A stretch of 15,356 bases of DNA from Candidatus Saccharimonadota bacterium (GCA_030536095.1 JAUNQQ010000005.1:1-15356), one strand, 5' to 3'; counted from the stretch's first letter, positions 1 through 6,699 are shown. The notes: generated from the letters alone by a model not told the origin. A program made the numbers and translations.

Positions 1-323
1 GCGTGATCAGCATGAAAAAGTTTCATAGCGCGGAAAATCGCAAGGCGCTCAATCCGGTCGATATTGACCTGACCGCCATAGTAGCGATGATTCGGATAAA
101 TTTGGTCGGCAATTTCCTTTTCGTCGGACTGGTTTTTAATCTCTGTATAACTTTCTAGATCGCTAAAACTGGGGTAACCCTCGCTGTATTTATTAGTCAA
201 AACCGAGCCCATAGCGCGGAGAACGTTTTTACTGACATAATTCTCGCTCGGGATTAACTCGAGACCTTCGCGCTGACGAGTTAGCTCGCGATCAATTAGA
301 GAAAAAACAGGATCAGTTTCCAT
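1..323 (-). CDS. glyA: Serine hydroxymethyltransferase, N-terminal part (cut by window edge)
   Basis: A PLP enzyme that converts serine and tetrahydrofolate to glycine and 5,10-methylene-tetrahydrofolate in the cytoplasm. Only the first 107 residues are in the window; the PLP-lysine region lies beyond base 1. Family signatures seen are [11 protein letters not shown] near the start, [11 protein letters not shown] (residues 21-31, usually LIASENY), [14 protein letters not shown] (38-51) and RYYGG (80-84). The ATG at 321-323 lies inside the end of the upstream dihydrofolate reductase gene (11-bp overlap), so the two are probably translationally coupled and share a folate role. Oddly, the normally contiguous GYP-GK-RYYGG loop is split: 28 residues (52-79) replace the usual two, in an unbroken frame. 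The identity is clear; whether the enzyme is active cannot be judged from this part. Confidence 0.93.
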   Translation of the reverse strand, partial: METDPVFSLIDRELTRQREGLELIPSENYVSKNVLRAMGSVLTNKYSEGYPSFSDLESYTEIKNQSDEKEIADQIYPNHRYYGGQVNIDRIERLAIFRAMKLFHADH

Positions 324-933
324 TGGTTTTCCTTTCGTATAAAATATGCTGATAATGAGCGCCGTTTTCATCGCCCTCATCTAGAAGCTGACGATTGTAT
401 TTATGGTGCAAGAAGTTCGGAAAATAAACGTCAGCCTCATCATCGGTCGCATCTACCTCAGTTAAATAAAGTTTATTACAACGAGAAATCATTTGAGCAT
501 AAACAGAGCCGCCACCAATTACAAAAACTTCCACATCATCGGGGAGATTCAAGATGAAACCGTCTAGATTTGTCAGAAGATGGAGGTTTTTAGGGAGCTG
601 ATCAATAAGGGTTTTTAGGGAGGTGGAGTCACCCTGAAGGACTTTAGCCTGAAAATCCGGATCGCGTAATTCAGGTGGATCAATTCCCTTTTCGCGATTT
701 GTCGCAATCATATTGGGAGCAAAAAAATCGGAAAGTGTGCGAACAAGAACAAAATTTTCGCGATTTTCTAGAACCCTAGAGAGCGAGCGAAAAGTATTTA
801 TACCCATGAGGACGGGATGATTTATGGTTAGCTTTTCGAAAAGCGCATTATCGCACTGGAGCTGAAAAACAAGATGACCGTTTTTACCGAGTTCGTTTCT
901 TTTACCAATGGTAGCAATAAGTGAGAATGACAT
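313..933 (-). CDS. folA: Dihydrofolate reductase, long variant
   Basis: Reduces dihydrofolate to tetrahydrofolate with NADPH. The 206 residues show the family pattern: SLIATIG at the N-terminus, an acidic active-site residue D28 in [22 protein letters not shown] (40-48), R58 at the position that usually contacts the folate glutamate, the NADPH loop VIGGGSVY (138-145), and KLYLTEVDA (154-162) followed by FP. It is about 45 residues longer than the E. coli enzyme, the excess lying between residues 66 and 134. The usual Trp before the catalytic Asp is not seen (VFQL there), and the GRHTW Arg is Ile. The ATG at 931-933 follows a GGAGG motif by about 5 nt. The last codons overlap the glyA start, which fits a one-carbon operon with its own promoter. 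Confidence 0.9.
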   Translation of the reverse strand: MSFSLIATIGKRNELGKNGHLVFQLQCDNALFEKLTINHPVLMGINTFRSLSRVLENRENFVLVRTLSDFFAPNMIATNREKGIDPPELRDPDFQAKVLQGDSTSLKTLIDQLPKNLHLLTNLDGFILNLPDDVEVFVIGGGSVYAQMISRCNKLYLTEVDATDDEADVYFPNFLHHKYNRQLLDEGDENGAHYQHILYERKTNGN

Positions 934-960
934 TTTTCCTCCGCATTAAATACTTGTTAT

Positions 961-990
961 ATTATATCATAGATTTTTATAAAATGGGAA
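961..990 (-). promoter_or_regulatory. Predicted sigma70 promoter of folA-glyA
   Basis: On the minus strand a consensus TATAAT (961-966) is preceded at 18 nt by TTCCCA (985-990), a 4/6 match to the -35 box. Transcription would start near 954, giving a leader of about 20 nt containing the GGAGG of folA. The -35 box lies next to the stop of the upstream glycoside hydrolase gene. I see no terminator in this 60-nt gap, so read-through from upstream is also possible. Confidence 0.55.
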
Positions 991-993
991 GAT

Positions 994-2967
994 TTAGCGA
1001 TAGCGAAGATGGACGGCAAAACCGCCGCCAGGGGCGAGATAGACGTCGAAGATTTCATTGGGGGTGACACGGCGAGATTCGATTTTATAATCGAGCTGGC
1101 GAGTGCGATAGTCGGAGATGTCAGTATCGCGATAAATTTCCATTTCATAGTCACTGTCTTCAAGAAAATCGAGAGGGATTTGGAGACGGCGAGGCTTTTC
1201 ATTAGTTATGCCAGCGAGAAACCAGTTTTTGCTACCGCGCTGCTGCCGAGCGACGACATAATAACTGCCGATCTCGCCCATGAGCGGGACGGTTTTTTCC
1301 CAAGAATCGGGGACGGCGCGAATGAATTTATAGAGATCGGGGAATTTTATCTCGTAGAATTCGGGGCGGTCAGCGGCCATTTGCATTCCGGAATAAATAA
1401 TGATGTAATAAGCAAGTTGGCGGACAATGGTGGTAGCGATGTGCTTAGTATTATTAGTAACATCAAGAATACCAGAGGTATAATCCATTCCGCCAGCGAG
1501 GAGGCGAGTAAAGGGGAGGATAGTTGTATGTGAAGGCGAGAGAGCGCCACCCTCGTATTCCTGACCACGAGCGCCTTCACGAGTGAGAAGATTTGGCCAA
1601 GTGCGCTCAATGCCGGTACCCTTAATCGGTTCGTGAACATCAAGACAGATATGATATTTTGCAGCGAGCTCAAGAGATTTTTGGTAATGATTCACGCCAG
1701 CCTGAGAATGATGATATTCCTTTCGACCGTTAATCGTCATCATCGTTCCGGCATAACCGGGCTTTACATAGAAAATTCCGTTTTTTACATAATTTTTATA
1801 GGCCTTATCTATCTGGCGCTCGTAATTATCGACGTAGCCGACAGTTTCGTGATGGCCGATAAGTTTAATCTTGTTTTCACGCGCATATTCGGCAACCTTT
1901 GTCAAATTAAAGTCGTCCATCGGAGTAATGAAATCGGTCTTATCACCGTTTTGGAGCCAGTCGCCCTCCCAGCCGTTATTCCAGCCTTCAATTAGCAGGC
2001 CCGGAATACCGAGGCGCTTACAAGCGTCGATATAAGCTTTAGCGTGTTCAGTCGTGGCGCCATGACGATCGCCAGGGGCCCAAGTCCACTCGCCAACAAA
2101 CATTGCCCACCAAATACCCATAAACTTAAGTGTTTTTACCCAGGAGAAATCCTGTTTCGGCGGGTCGTTGAGATTATAAATCATCCGATTTGTAATTAGG
2201 TCAATAGCGGCATCGGCAATCATCACGACGCGCCAGGGAGTCGAGAAGGGGAGCGAAACATGCGCCTTTGTTCCGTCAGAGAGCGGAGTAATATCAGAGA
2301 GGAGCGTACCACTCTGGGAGAGACGGAGAGTCATTTCGCCGTAATCATAAAGGGCAGCCTCATGAATAGAGAGGAACTTACCGCTGGCTTCGTCCTCAAT
2401 TGTGAGTGGCGTATGGACGGAATTTTTTAGTTCATAAACAGGTGTTTTTCGGTAGTTATATTCGTAGCGATCGGGCTGATAGGCGGGAATATTCCAGGCA
2501 TAAGCATTACGGTTAACATTAAATTCGGTCATTTCCGAAGAGATAGTGGCGCGCTGAAACTTTGGCTGAGGTGGAATTTCATAGCGAAATGCAATGCCTT
2601 CATTAAAAATGCGGAAACGAACAGTAAAAAGGCGCTCGAGGCCGGTCGCTTCGGAGAGATAAAAAGCAGCTTCATGGTAATTATTGCGAATATAATGCTG
2701 TTCGCCCCAAGGCGCTTCCCAAGTTTCATCAAAACGTTTTTCTTGAGTGCGGACGAGAGTAAGATGCGAGAAAATCGCGGGCTGACCGCGCAGTAGCATA
2801 CCGAGACGCGAAGGGCGAACTACTACTTTTTCGTCCTTATGGACACTATAGAGAAAATTTCCGTTTTTTATCTGGATCGTCAAGGTAGTGCGGCGGTCGG
2901 GCGAAAAAAAGTCGTGAACATAGTCGGCTTTTGCGCGGCGAAAGTAGGAGCGGAATTTATTGAACAT
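994..2967 (-). CDS. Glycoside hydrolase family 97 (SusB-like), apparently without signal peptide
   Basis: GH97 enzymes hydrolyse alpha-glucosides (inverting SusB type) or alpha-galactosides (retaining type). This 657-residue protein has the usual three parts: an N-terminal beta-sandwich with RPSRLGM (51-57), a central barrel (about 280-540) and a C-terminal beta domain (about 560-657). Conserved blocks are EGWN (327-330), GHHET (371-375), HEPIKGTG (445-452), RTWPNLL (455-461) and ARGQEYEG (466-473). The last three blocks and HHET hold the Glu residues (E374, E446, E470) expected of the SusB branch; VKPGYAG (402-408) has Gly where, from memory, retaining members carry their Asp nucleophile. 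The N-terminus is Arg/Lys/Phe rich with no hydrophobic signal segment, unlike most family members. The ATG overlaps the sortase stop (TAATG) and has GGAG upstream. The substrate is inferred only. Confidence 0.88.
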   Translation of the reverse strand: MFNKFRSYFRRAKADYVHDFFSPDRRTTLTIQIKNGNFLYSVHKDEKVVVRPSRLGMLLRGQPAIFSHLTLVRTQEKRFDETWEAPWGEQHYIRNNYHEAAFYLSEATGLERLFTVRFRIFNEGIAFRYEIPPQPKFQRATISSEMTEFNVNRNAYAWNIPAYQPDRYEYNYRKTPVYELKNSVHTPLTIEDEASGKFLSIHEAALYDYGEMTLRLSQSGTLLSDITPLSDGTKAHVSLPFSTPWRVVMIADAAIDLITNRMIYNLNDPPKQDFSWVKTLKFMGIWWAMFVGEWTWAPGDRHGATTEHAKAYIDACKRLGIPGLLIEGWNNGWEGDWLQNGDKTDFITPMDDFNLTKVAEYARENKIKLIGHHETVGYVDNYERQIDKAYKNYVKNGIFYVKPGYAGTMMTINGRKEYHHSQAGVNHYQKSLELAAKYHICLDVHEPIKGTGIERTWPNLLTREGARGQEYEGGALSPSHTTILPFTRLLAGGMDYTSGILDVTNNTKHIATTIVRQLAYYIIIYSGMQMAADRPEFYEIKFPDLYKFIRAVPDSWEKTVPLMGEIGSYYVVARQQRGSKNWFLAGITNEKPRRLQIPLDFLEDSDYEMEIYRDTDISDYRTRQLDYKIESRRVTPNEIFDVYLAPGGGFAVHLRYR

Positions 2968-3785
2968 TACGGATTCTCCGGCTCTGGAGTGGAAAAACTA
3001 GCATTAGCGGTTTTTGGATAAGCAATAGTGGTTTTAGTGTTAGCATTAGCGGATTCAGAATTGGCAATAGCAGATTCGCGCTTAGCATTAGTGGTTTCAG
3101 GATTAGCATTAGCGGAGTTTTGAAGATTGGCGAATGGGCTCGTAGCTTTAGTGGCAGTTACGATAATGCGGTGAGAATAATCATGTCCGCCGAGAGAAGT
3201 TCCAGCGCAGGTCATCAGGACAATAGTCGGGGCGTCTTCAGGTTTTAATATTTCCGGCATGGAGATTTCTGACTTTGCGAGTGTTTTTATGCTGGTGATT
3301 TTATAGTTGTAGTTATTATAGATTATCTCGTTGTCTTCTTTAAGGTTTTTTAGGTCTTTAAAAATTGTAGAAGAATGGCCAATAATAAAAGATTTATTTT
3401 GGGCGGAGTGATAAACACCGGCGATTTGGTCGGGGGAAATTAATTCGGCGCCCTGTTTTTTTATAACCGTAACAGGGGCGGAAAGATTGAGAGCGGGAAT
3501 TATTAGAGATTCAGAGGCTGCGGCGGATTCGGTTGCATAGGTCGCCGAGGAAGAAACTTCGGTCAGACCAAAATAGAGAAAGGATGGAATAAAAACCGAA
3601 TAGAAGGCCATAAGTAGCGAAAAAACCTTCTGGCGATGAAGAGCATGAGCGCGACGCGATGACTCGGAGATGGTAAACTCAGAAAAAGAGTTGTCCTTTT
3701 TACGAAAAAGGCGAGAAAAGCCCCTGCGCGAGCGTGACGCATGAATGCCATCAGAAACCGAAAGCTCAATATAATTTTTTCCCAT
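2967..3785 (-). CDS. Membrane-anchored sortase with a repeat-rich C-terminal extension
   Basis: Sortases are cysteine transpeptidases on the outer face of the membrane that cleave a sorting signal in secreted proteins and attach them to the cell surface or to each other. The protein has a basic cytoplasmic segment of about 52 residues, one membrane helix (about 54-74), a Ser/Ala linker, then the catalytic domain (about 93-212). The likely triad is H137 in IIGHSS, C193 in LMTCAG and R206 in SHRIIV. A Ser/Thr/Asn-rich tail (213-272), mostly heptapeptide repeats, follows the fold, where most sortases end. The ATG at 3783-3785 has GGAG 4 nt upstream. It is first in a two-gene unit with GH97. The sortase class is not assigned and no LPXTG-like substrate is encoded in the window. 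Confidence 0.87.
   Translation of the reverse strand: MGKNYIELSVSDGIHASRSRRGFSRLFRKKDNSFSEFTISESSRRAHALHRQKVFSLLMAFYSVFIPSFLYFGLTEVSSSATYATESAAASESLIIPALNLSAPVTVIKKQGAELISPDQIAGVYHSAQNKSFIIGHSSTIFKDLKNLKEDNEIIYNNYNYKITSIKTLAKSEISMPEILKPEDAPTIVLMTCAGTSLGGHDYSHRIIVTATKATSPFANLQNSANANPETTNAKRESAIANSESANANTKTTIAYPKTANASFSTPEPENP
2997..3110 (-). repeat. Degenerate 21-nt tandem repeat encoding heptapeptides in the sortase tail
   Basis: Five full copies and a partial one, residues 226-263 of the sortase: NANPETT, NAKRESA, IANSESA, NANTKTT, IAYPKTA, NAS. The consensus is [NI]-A-[NK]-x-[EK]-[ST]-[AT]. On the plus strand the motif shows as recurring TTAGCATTAGCGG-like words. The copies have diverged but the reading frame and period are kept. 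Confidence 0.8.
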
Positions 3786-3810
3786 ATAACTCCAATTCTC
3801 TTATGGTTTT

Positions 3811-3839
3811 ATTATACATGAGCGGAATGGGAATGTAAA
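3811..3839 (-). promoter_or_regulatory. Predicted strong sigma70 promoter of the sortase-GH97 unit
   Basis: On the minus strand TTTACA (3834-3839, 5/6 match) stands 17 nt before a perfect TATAAT (3811-3816). The start site would be near 3804, about 20 nt before the sortase ATG, with GGAG in the leader. It lies just downstream of the terminator of the ribosomal cluster, so this unit is transcribed independently. Confidence 0.7.
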
Positions 3840-3866
3840 GCGGAAAATTTAGACTTTTATTGCAAT

Positions 3867-3898
3867 AAAAATAACGGCTCTTTCGAGCCGTTATTTTT
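3867..3898 (-). terminator. Intrinsic terminator of the ribosomal protein cluster
   Basis: A perfect 14-bp inverted repeat (AAAAATAACGGCTC and its complement) with a 4-nt loop lies 12 nt after the L15 stop. In the minus-strand RNA it reads A-rich stem, GC-rich top, GAAA loop and a U run. The sequence is symmetrical and could work in both directions, but genes on both sides are on the minus strand. Confidence 0.9.
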
Positions 3899-3910
3899 AG
3901 GATTAGTGCG

Positions 3911-4390
3911 CTATTTAGCCTCTGAGGATTTTTTCTCAGATTTCTCGCGCATCGGCACTGGGGTTTTTTCAAACTTTCCACCAACCTTCTCGAGAGCAGC
4001 GACGGCACTTTTACTTGCAAACTGAGTTTTTAGAGTAATTTTTGCGGTCAATTCGTCACGAGAGATGATCTTTGTACGCTTATAAGGCGTCTTAATTAGA
4101 TTATTCTCGGCGAGAACAAAATTATCAACGTCGCCTTTTAGACTATTAAGATTCTCGGTGTAAACAACCTGTGCTTTCTCATGAATGGACTTAAAGCCCT
4201 TTAGCTTTGGAATGGCCTGCATGATAGCGCGCTGACCACCCATAAAACCGGCGGGCATTTTACGATGACCAGTCCGAGCCTTTTGTCCCTTTGTTCCGCG
4301 TCCGGCGGTTTTTCCCTGACCAGCAGAAATGCCGCGGCCCTTTCGGCTAGGTCGCCGATTGCGGGATACTTCCAAATCGTTATACTTCAT
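3911..4390 (-). CDS. rplO: 50S ribosomal protein L15 (uL15)
   Basis: A late-assembly protein of the large subunit that binds 23S rRNA through an extended basic N-terminus. The 159 residues show the typical Gly/Arg/Lys-rich start (RKGRGISAGQGKTAGRGTKG, residues 17-36), the GF.GGQ block and a C-terminal VEKVGG-type region (ALEKVGGK). A short Lys/Ser/Glu tail ends the protein. Its ATG shares a base with the S5 stop (TAATG), and the AAGGAGG of its ribosome binding site lies inside the S5 coding end. In most bacteria L30 sits between S5 and L15 and secY follows L15. Here L30 is absent, and a terminator and a sortase gene follow. Confidence 0.97.
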   Translation of the reverse strand: MKYNDLEVSRNRRPSRKGRGISAGQGKTAGRGTKGQKARTGHRKMPAGFMGGQRAIMQAIPKLKGFKSIHEKAQVVYTENLNSLKGDVDNFVLAENNLIKTPYKRTKIISRDELTAKITLKTQFASKSAVAALEKVGGKFEKTPVPMREKSEKKSSEAK

Positions 4391-5322
4391 TATTTTTCCT
4401 CCTTCTTCGCATCAGCCTTTTTGGCGGCTACTGTTTTCTTCGCTGTCGCTACTTTTTTCTTAATTTCCGCCTTTTTCTCGGTCGCTTTTTTCTCGATGTC
4501 AGCCTTTGCAGCTTTTACTTTCTCCTCAACATCGGCTTTTACGGTTTTGGCCTTTTTCTCGACATCCGCCTTCTTTACTGTAGCTTTTTTCTCAACATCT
4601 GCCTTTACAGCTTCCACTTTCTTTTCGATTTTAGCTTTTACGGCTTTAGCAGCTTTCTTTACGTCGTCCGATTTCTTATCAGCCTTAAAACTCCCCTTAG
4701 CCATGCCTTTTAGCTTTGTCGTCTCCCATTCGGAACGCGGAACCTGCTGACGCAAGCCTTCGATTACGGCATAGGCGATATTGACTTTATTGGTCGAGCC
4801 GAGAGATTTTGAAATAAGATTCTTAATTCCAGTCAAACCGATAATTGAGCGAACAACGCCACCGGCAATAATTCCGGTACCGGGAGCAGCTGGCTTCATA
4901 AGGACGTCTGCGCCAGTTGATTTAGTTTCGACTTCATGACAAATTGTTTCTTTGTCCATATTAAAGACGACGATGTTTTTATGTGCCTTCTTAGAAGCCT
5001 TTTGGACGGCAGTAGTAACATCACTACCTTTTGCGACGCCGATGCCGATTTTATTCTTATGATTACCGACAGCAACAAGAGCTTTAAAGCGCATTCGGCG
5101 ACCACCCTTTACGGTGCGCGAAACACGATCAATACTAATGGTTACCTCTTCAAATTCCTTCGGAGCAGTATCGGCACCACGACCACGGTTATTACGGCGA
5201 CCACCACGACGCCCCATCGGACGACCGGCGATATCGCGTGACTGCTTCCGCTCGGCGGTTTCATCACTCATCTTCAGGGTACCTGAACGATTGATGACTT
5301 TTACTTTTGGTTCTTCTGCCAT
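4390..5322 (-). CDS. rpsE: 30S ribosomal protein S5 (uS5) with long hendecad-repeat C-terminal tail
   Basis: S5 lines the mRNA entry site with S3 and S4 and affects decoding accuracy. The core (about 52-215) carries the double-stranded RNA-binding block GGRRMRFKALVAVGN (73-87) and the C-terminal fold with APGTGIIAGG (146-155) and LGSTNKVNIAYA (174-185). Two additions are unusual. One is an Arg/Gly-rich N-terminal stretch (32-49) with RGG-like motifs. The other is a Lys/Ala/Glu/Val tail (about 216-310), mostly 11-residue repeats, which makes the protein nearly twice the usual 165-170 residues. The ATG at 5320-5322 lies 1 nt after the L18 stop with GGAG in the L18 end. The frame through the tail is intact and ends exactly at the L15 start, so the tail is not a frameshift artefact. 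Confidence 0.95.
   Translation of the reverse strand: MAEEPKVKVINRSGTLKMSDETAERKQSRDIAGRPMGRRGGRRNNRGRGADTAPKEFEEVTISIDRVSRTVKGGRRMRFKALVAVGNHKNKIGIGVAKGSDVTTAVQKASKKAHKNIVVFNMDKETICHEVETKSTGADVLMKPAAPGTGIIAGGVVRSIIGLTGIKNLISKSLGSTNKVNIAYAVIEGLRQQVPRSEWETTKLKGMAKGSFKADKKSDDVKKAAKAVKAKIEKKVEAVKADVEKKATVKKADVEKKAKTVKADVEEKVKAAKADIEKKATEKKAEIKKKVATAKKTVAAKKADAKKEEK
4417..4647 (-). repeat. 33-nt tandem repeat encoding 11-residue units of the S5 tail
   Basis: Seven consecutive 11-residue units (S5 residues 226-302): KAVKAKIEKKV, EAVKADVEKKA, TVKKADVEKKA, KTVKADVEEKV, KAAKADIEKKA, TEKKAEIKKKV and a divergent ATAKKTVAAKK. The consensus is x-x-V-K-A-D-[VI]-E-K-K-[AV]. There are no gaps or frame changes. 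A hendecad period is typical of long straight amphipathic helices or right-handed coiled coils. Confidence 0.9.
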
Positions 5323-5323
5323 A

Positions 5324-5653
5324 TTAAAACTCCAATCCTTCCTTACGGGCAGCGTCGGCCAAGGCCTTCAGCCTACCTGCGTATTTTCTTTCGCCACGAT
5401 CAAAAGCGACCTTCTCAACTTTTACTTTCTTTGCCTTCTTACCGATTTCTGCGCCGATTAGAGCGGCCTTTTCGGTCATAGTGCCGGTCATTTTTCCGCC
5501 AACTGTAGTAGCGTAAGCCAGAGTCTTCATTGCATCATCATCAATAACCTGCGCAATAATATGCATATTGCTAATGTGTACTGCGAGACGCGGACGGTCA
5601 GCGGTGCCATGAATCTTAGCGCGCGTGCGGGCTTTACGATATTCTGATTTCAT
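5324..5653 (-). CDS. rplR: 50S ribosomal protein L18 (uL18)
   Basis: Binds 5S rRNA together with L5 and helps dock it in the large-subunit central protuberance. At 109 residues it is of ordinary length: a basic N-terminal arm (RKARTRAKIHGTADRPRLAV), a middle strand region with SNMHIIAQVIDD, and the closing helix with FDRGERKYAGRLKALADAARKEG, which matches the family's FDRGG..YHGRV.ALA..AREAGL pattern. Its start shares a base with the L6 stop (TAATG). The GGAG for S5 translation lies in the codons for its last residues. Confidence 0.96.
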   Translation of the reverse strand: MKSEYRKARTRAKIHGTADRPRLAVHISNMHIIAQVIDDDAMKTLAYATTVGGKMTGTMTEKAALIGAEIGKKAKKVKVEKVAFDRGERKYAGRLKALADAARKEGLEF

Positions 5654-6189
5654 TATTTCTTACCTGCCTTTCCAGCTTTACGAAGAATAACTTCGTCAGC
5701 GTATTTAATGCCTTTACCCTTGTACGGCTCAGGCTTCTTAAATTCACGAATTTCTGCAGCGGTCTGGCCGACGAGCTGTTTATCAATTCCAGAAACGGTG
5801 ATCTCCATTTTATTAGTAGTCAGGGTAATCCCCTCTGGAGCGGAATATTTCACCGGATGAGAAAAACCAAGGCTCATCTCAATTTCCTTTGGTCCGCCAG
5901 AAAGACGGAAGCCAACACCGTTAATTTCGAGTTTTTTCTCGTAGCCCTTAGTTACGCCGATCACGGCGTTATTTAGTAGGGCGCGCTGAAGACCGTGCCA
6001 CGCACGAGACTTCGGCTCATCGTCACTACGCGTAACGATAATCTGATTTTCTTCGACTTTTGTCGTGGTTTTTGCCTGAACAGGAACCTCGAGCGTGCCT
6101 TTGGGGCCAGCGACGGTAATAGTTTCGTCGCCGACCGTGATTGTCACACCTGAAGGAATTTCGATAGGCTGTTTTCCGATACGACTCAT
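5653..6189 (-). CDS. rplF: 50S ribosomal protein L6 (uL6)
   Basis: A two-domain protein beside the sarcin-ricin loop, needed for translation factor function. At 178 residues it has the normal length: MSRIGKQPIEIP at the start, the AGPKGTL block, and the C-terminal signature QLVGQTAAEIREFKKPEPYKGKGI (about 138-161) with KGKGIKY. The ATG at 6187-6189 follows AAGGAGAG by about 5 nt. It is preceded by the only large gap of the cluster, which holds a promoter-like sequence. L6 may therefore head a secondary transcript carrying L6, L18, S5 and L15. Confidence 0.97.
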   Translation of the reverse strand: MSRIGKQPIEIPSGVTITVGDETITVAGPKGTLEVPVQAKTTTKVEENQIIVTRSDDEPKSRAWHGLQRALLNNAVIGVTKGYEKKLEINGVGFRLSGGPKEIEMSLGFSHPVKYSAPEGITLTTNKMEITVSGIDKQLVGQTAAEIREFKKPEPYKGKGIKYADEVILRKAGKAGKK

Positions 6190-6236
6190 GTTCTCTCCTT
6201 CTTAATTTTACTTGTGTATATGGTTAAGCTAGTATT

Positions 6237-6265
6237 ATTTTAGCATAAATCTCAGACTTTTTCAA
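6237..6265 (-). promoter_or_regulatory. Predicted internal promoter between S8 and L6
   Basis: On the minus strand TTGAAA (6260-6265, 5/6) stands 17 nt before TAAAAT (6237-6242, 5/6), with TGC directly before the -10, matching the extended -10 element. It sits in a 94-nt gap in a cluster where most junctions overlap or abut. The predicted transcript would have a leader of about 40 nt ahead of L6. Confidence 0.6.
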
Positions 6266-6283
6266 GAGGTAGTTAGGCTTAAT

Positions 6284-6685
6284 CTAATAAACTTTCACTA
6301 GGATTTCGCCACCGAGATGATTCTCTTTCGCTTCGGTGCCAGTCATAACACCATGCGAAGTCGAAACGATAGAGATGCCACGGCCAGATTTTACTGGCTT
6401 TAGGTCAGCTGCAGAGGAATAAATCCGTTGGCCTGGACGACTAACCTTCTCGATAGCGTTAATGCGAGCTGGAAAACCTGGCGCATTAATTTTTACGATA
6501 AGATTATCGCGTGGAGAAGATTTCTCGATTTTGTAATCGTCGATAAAATGAGTTTTCTTCAGGACGTCAACTACGGCGACCTTTAGCTTTGAAGTTGGTA
6601 CGGAAATTTCGGTTTTTCCTACCATAATAGCGTTACGAATTCTCGTAATTAAATCGGCAACTTGATCGGTTGATTGTAATGACAT
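6284..6685 (-). CDS. rpsH: 30S ribosomal protein S8 (uS8)
   Basis: Binds the central domain of 16S rRNA early in assembly; in E. coli it also represses spc operon translation by binding a copy of its rRNA site near L5. The 133 residues contain DLITRIRNAIMVGK near the N-terminus and the C-terminal family signature with RPGQRIYS, GRGISIVSTSHGVMTGTEA and GGEILVKVY. I chose the ATG at 6683-6685 because AGGAG lies 4 nt upstream and the conserved N-terminus begins there; a TTG further up at 6706 would add seven residues that include the translated ribosome binding site. A 94-nt gap follows. Confidence 0.96.
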   Translation of the reverse strand: MSLQSTDQVADLITRIRNAIMVGKTEISVPTSKLKVAVVDVLKKTHFIDDYKIEKSSPRDNLIVKINAPGFPARINAIEKVSRPGQRIYSSAADLKPVKSGRGISIVSTSHGVMTGTEAKENHLGGEILVKVY

Positions 6686-6699
6686 AATTCTCCTTTCTC

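Noticed and set aside
1009..1533. Plus-strand open frame of 174 codons
   Set aside because: It lies opposite the conserved C-terminal half of GH97, and the peptide shows no family signature.
3786..3910. A small gene between L15 and the sortase
   Set aside because: The 125 nt are accounted for by the terminator, the promoter and the binding site; no coding frame with a start and site is seen.
4417..4647. Possible CRISPR-like array from evenly spaced repeats
   Set aside because: The repeats are directly adjacent 33-nt coding units without spacers, in frame with S5.
4265..4750. Plus-strand open frame rich in Phe, Ser and Ala
   Set aside because: It is the antisense reading of the S5 repeat tail and L15; its apparent repeats are explained by the 33-nt coding repeat.
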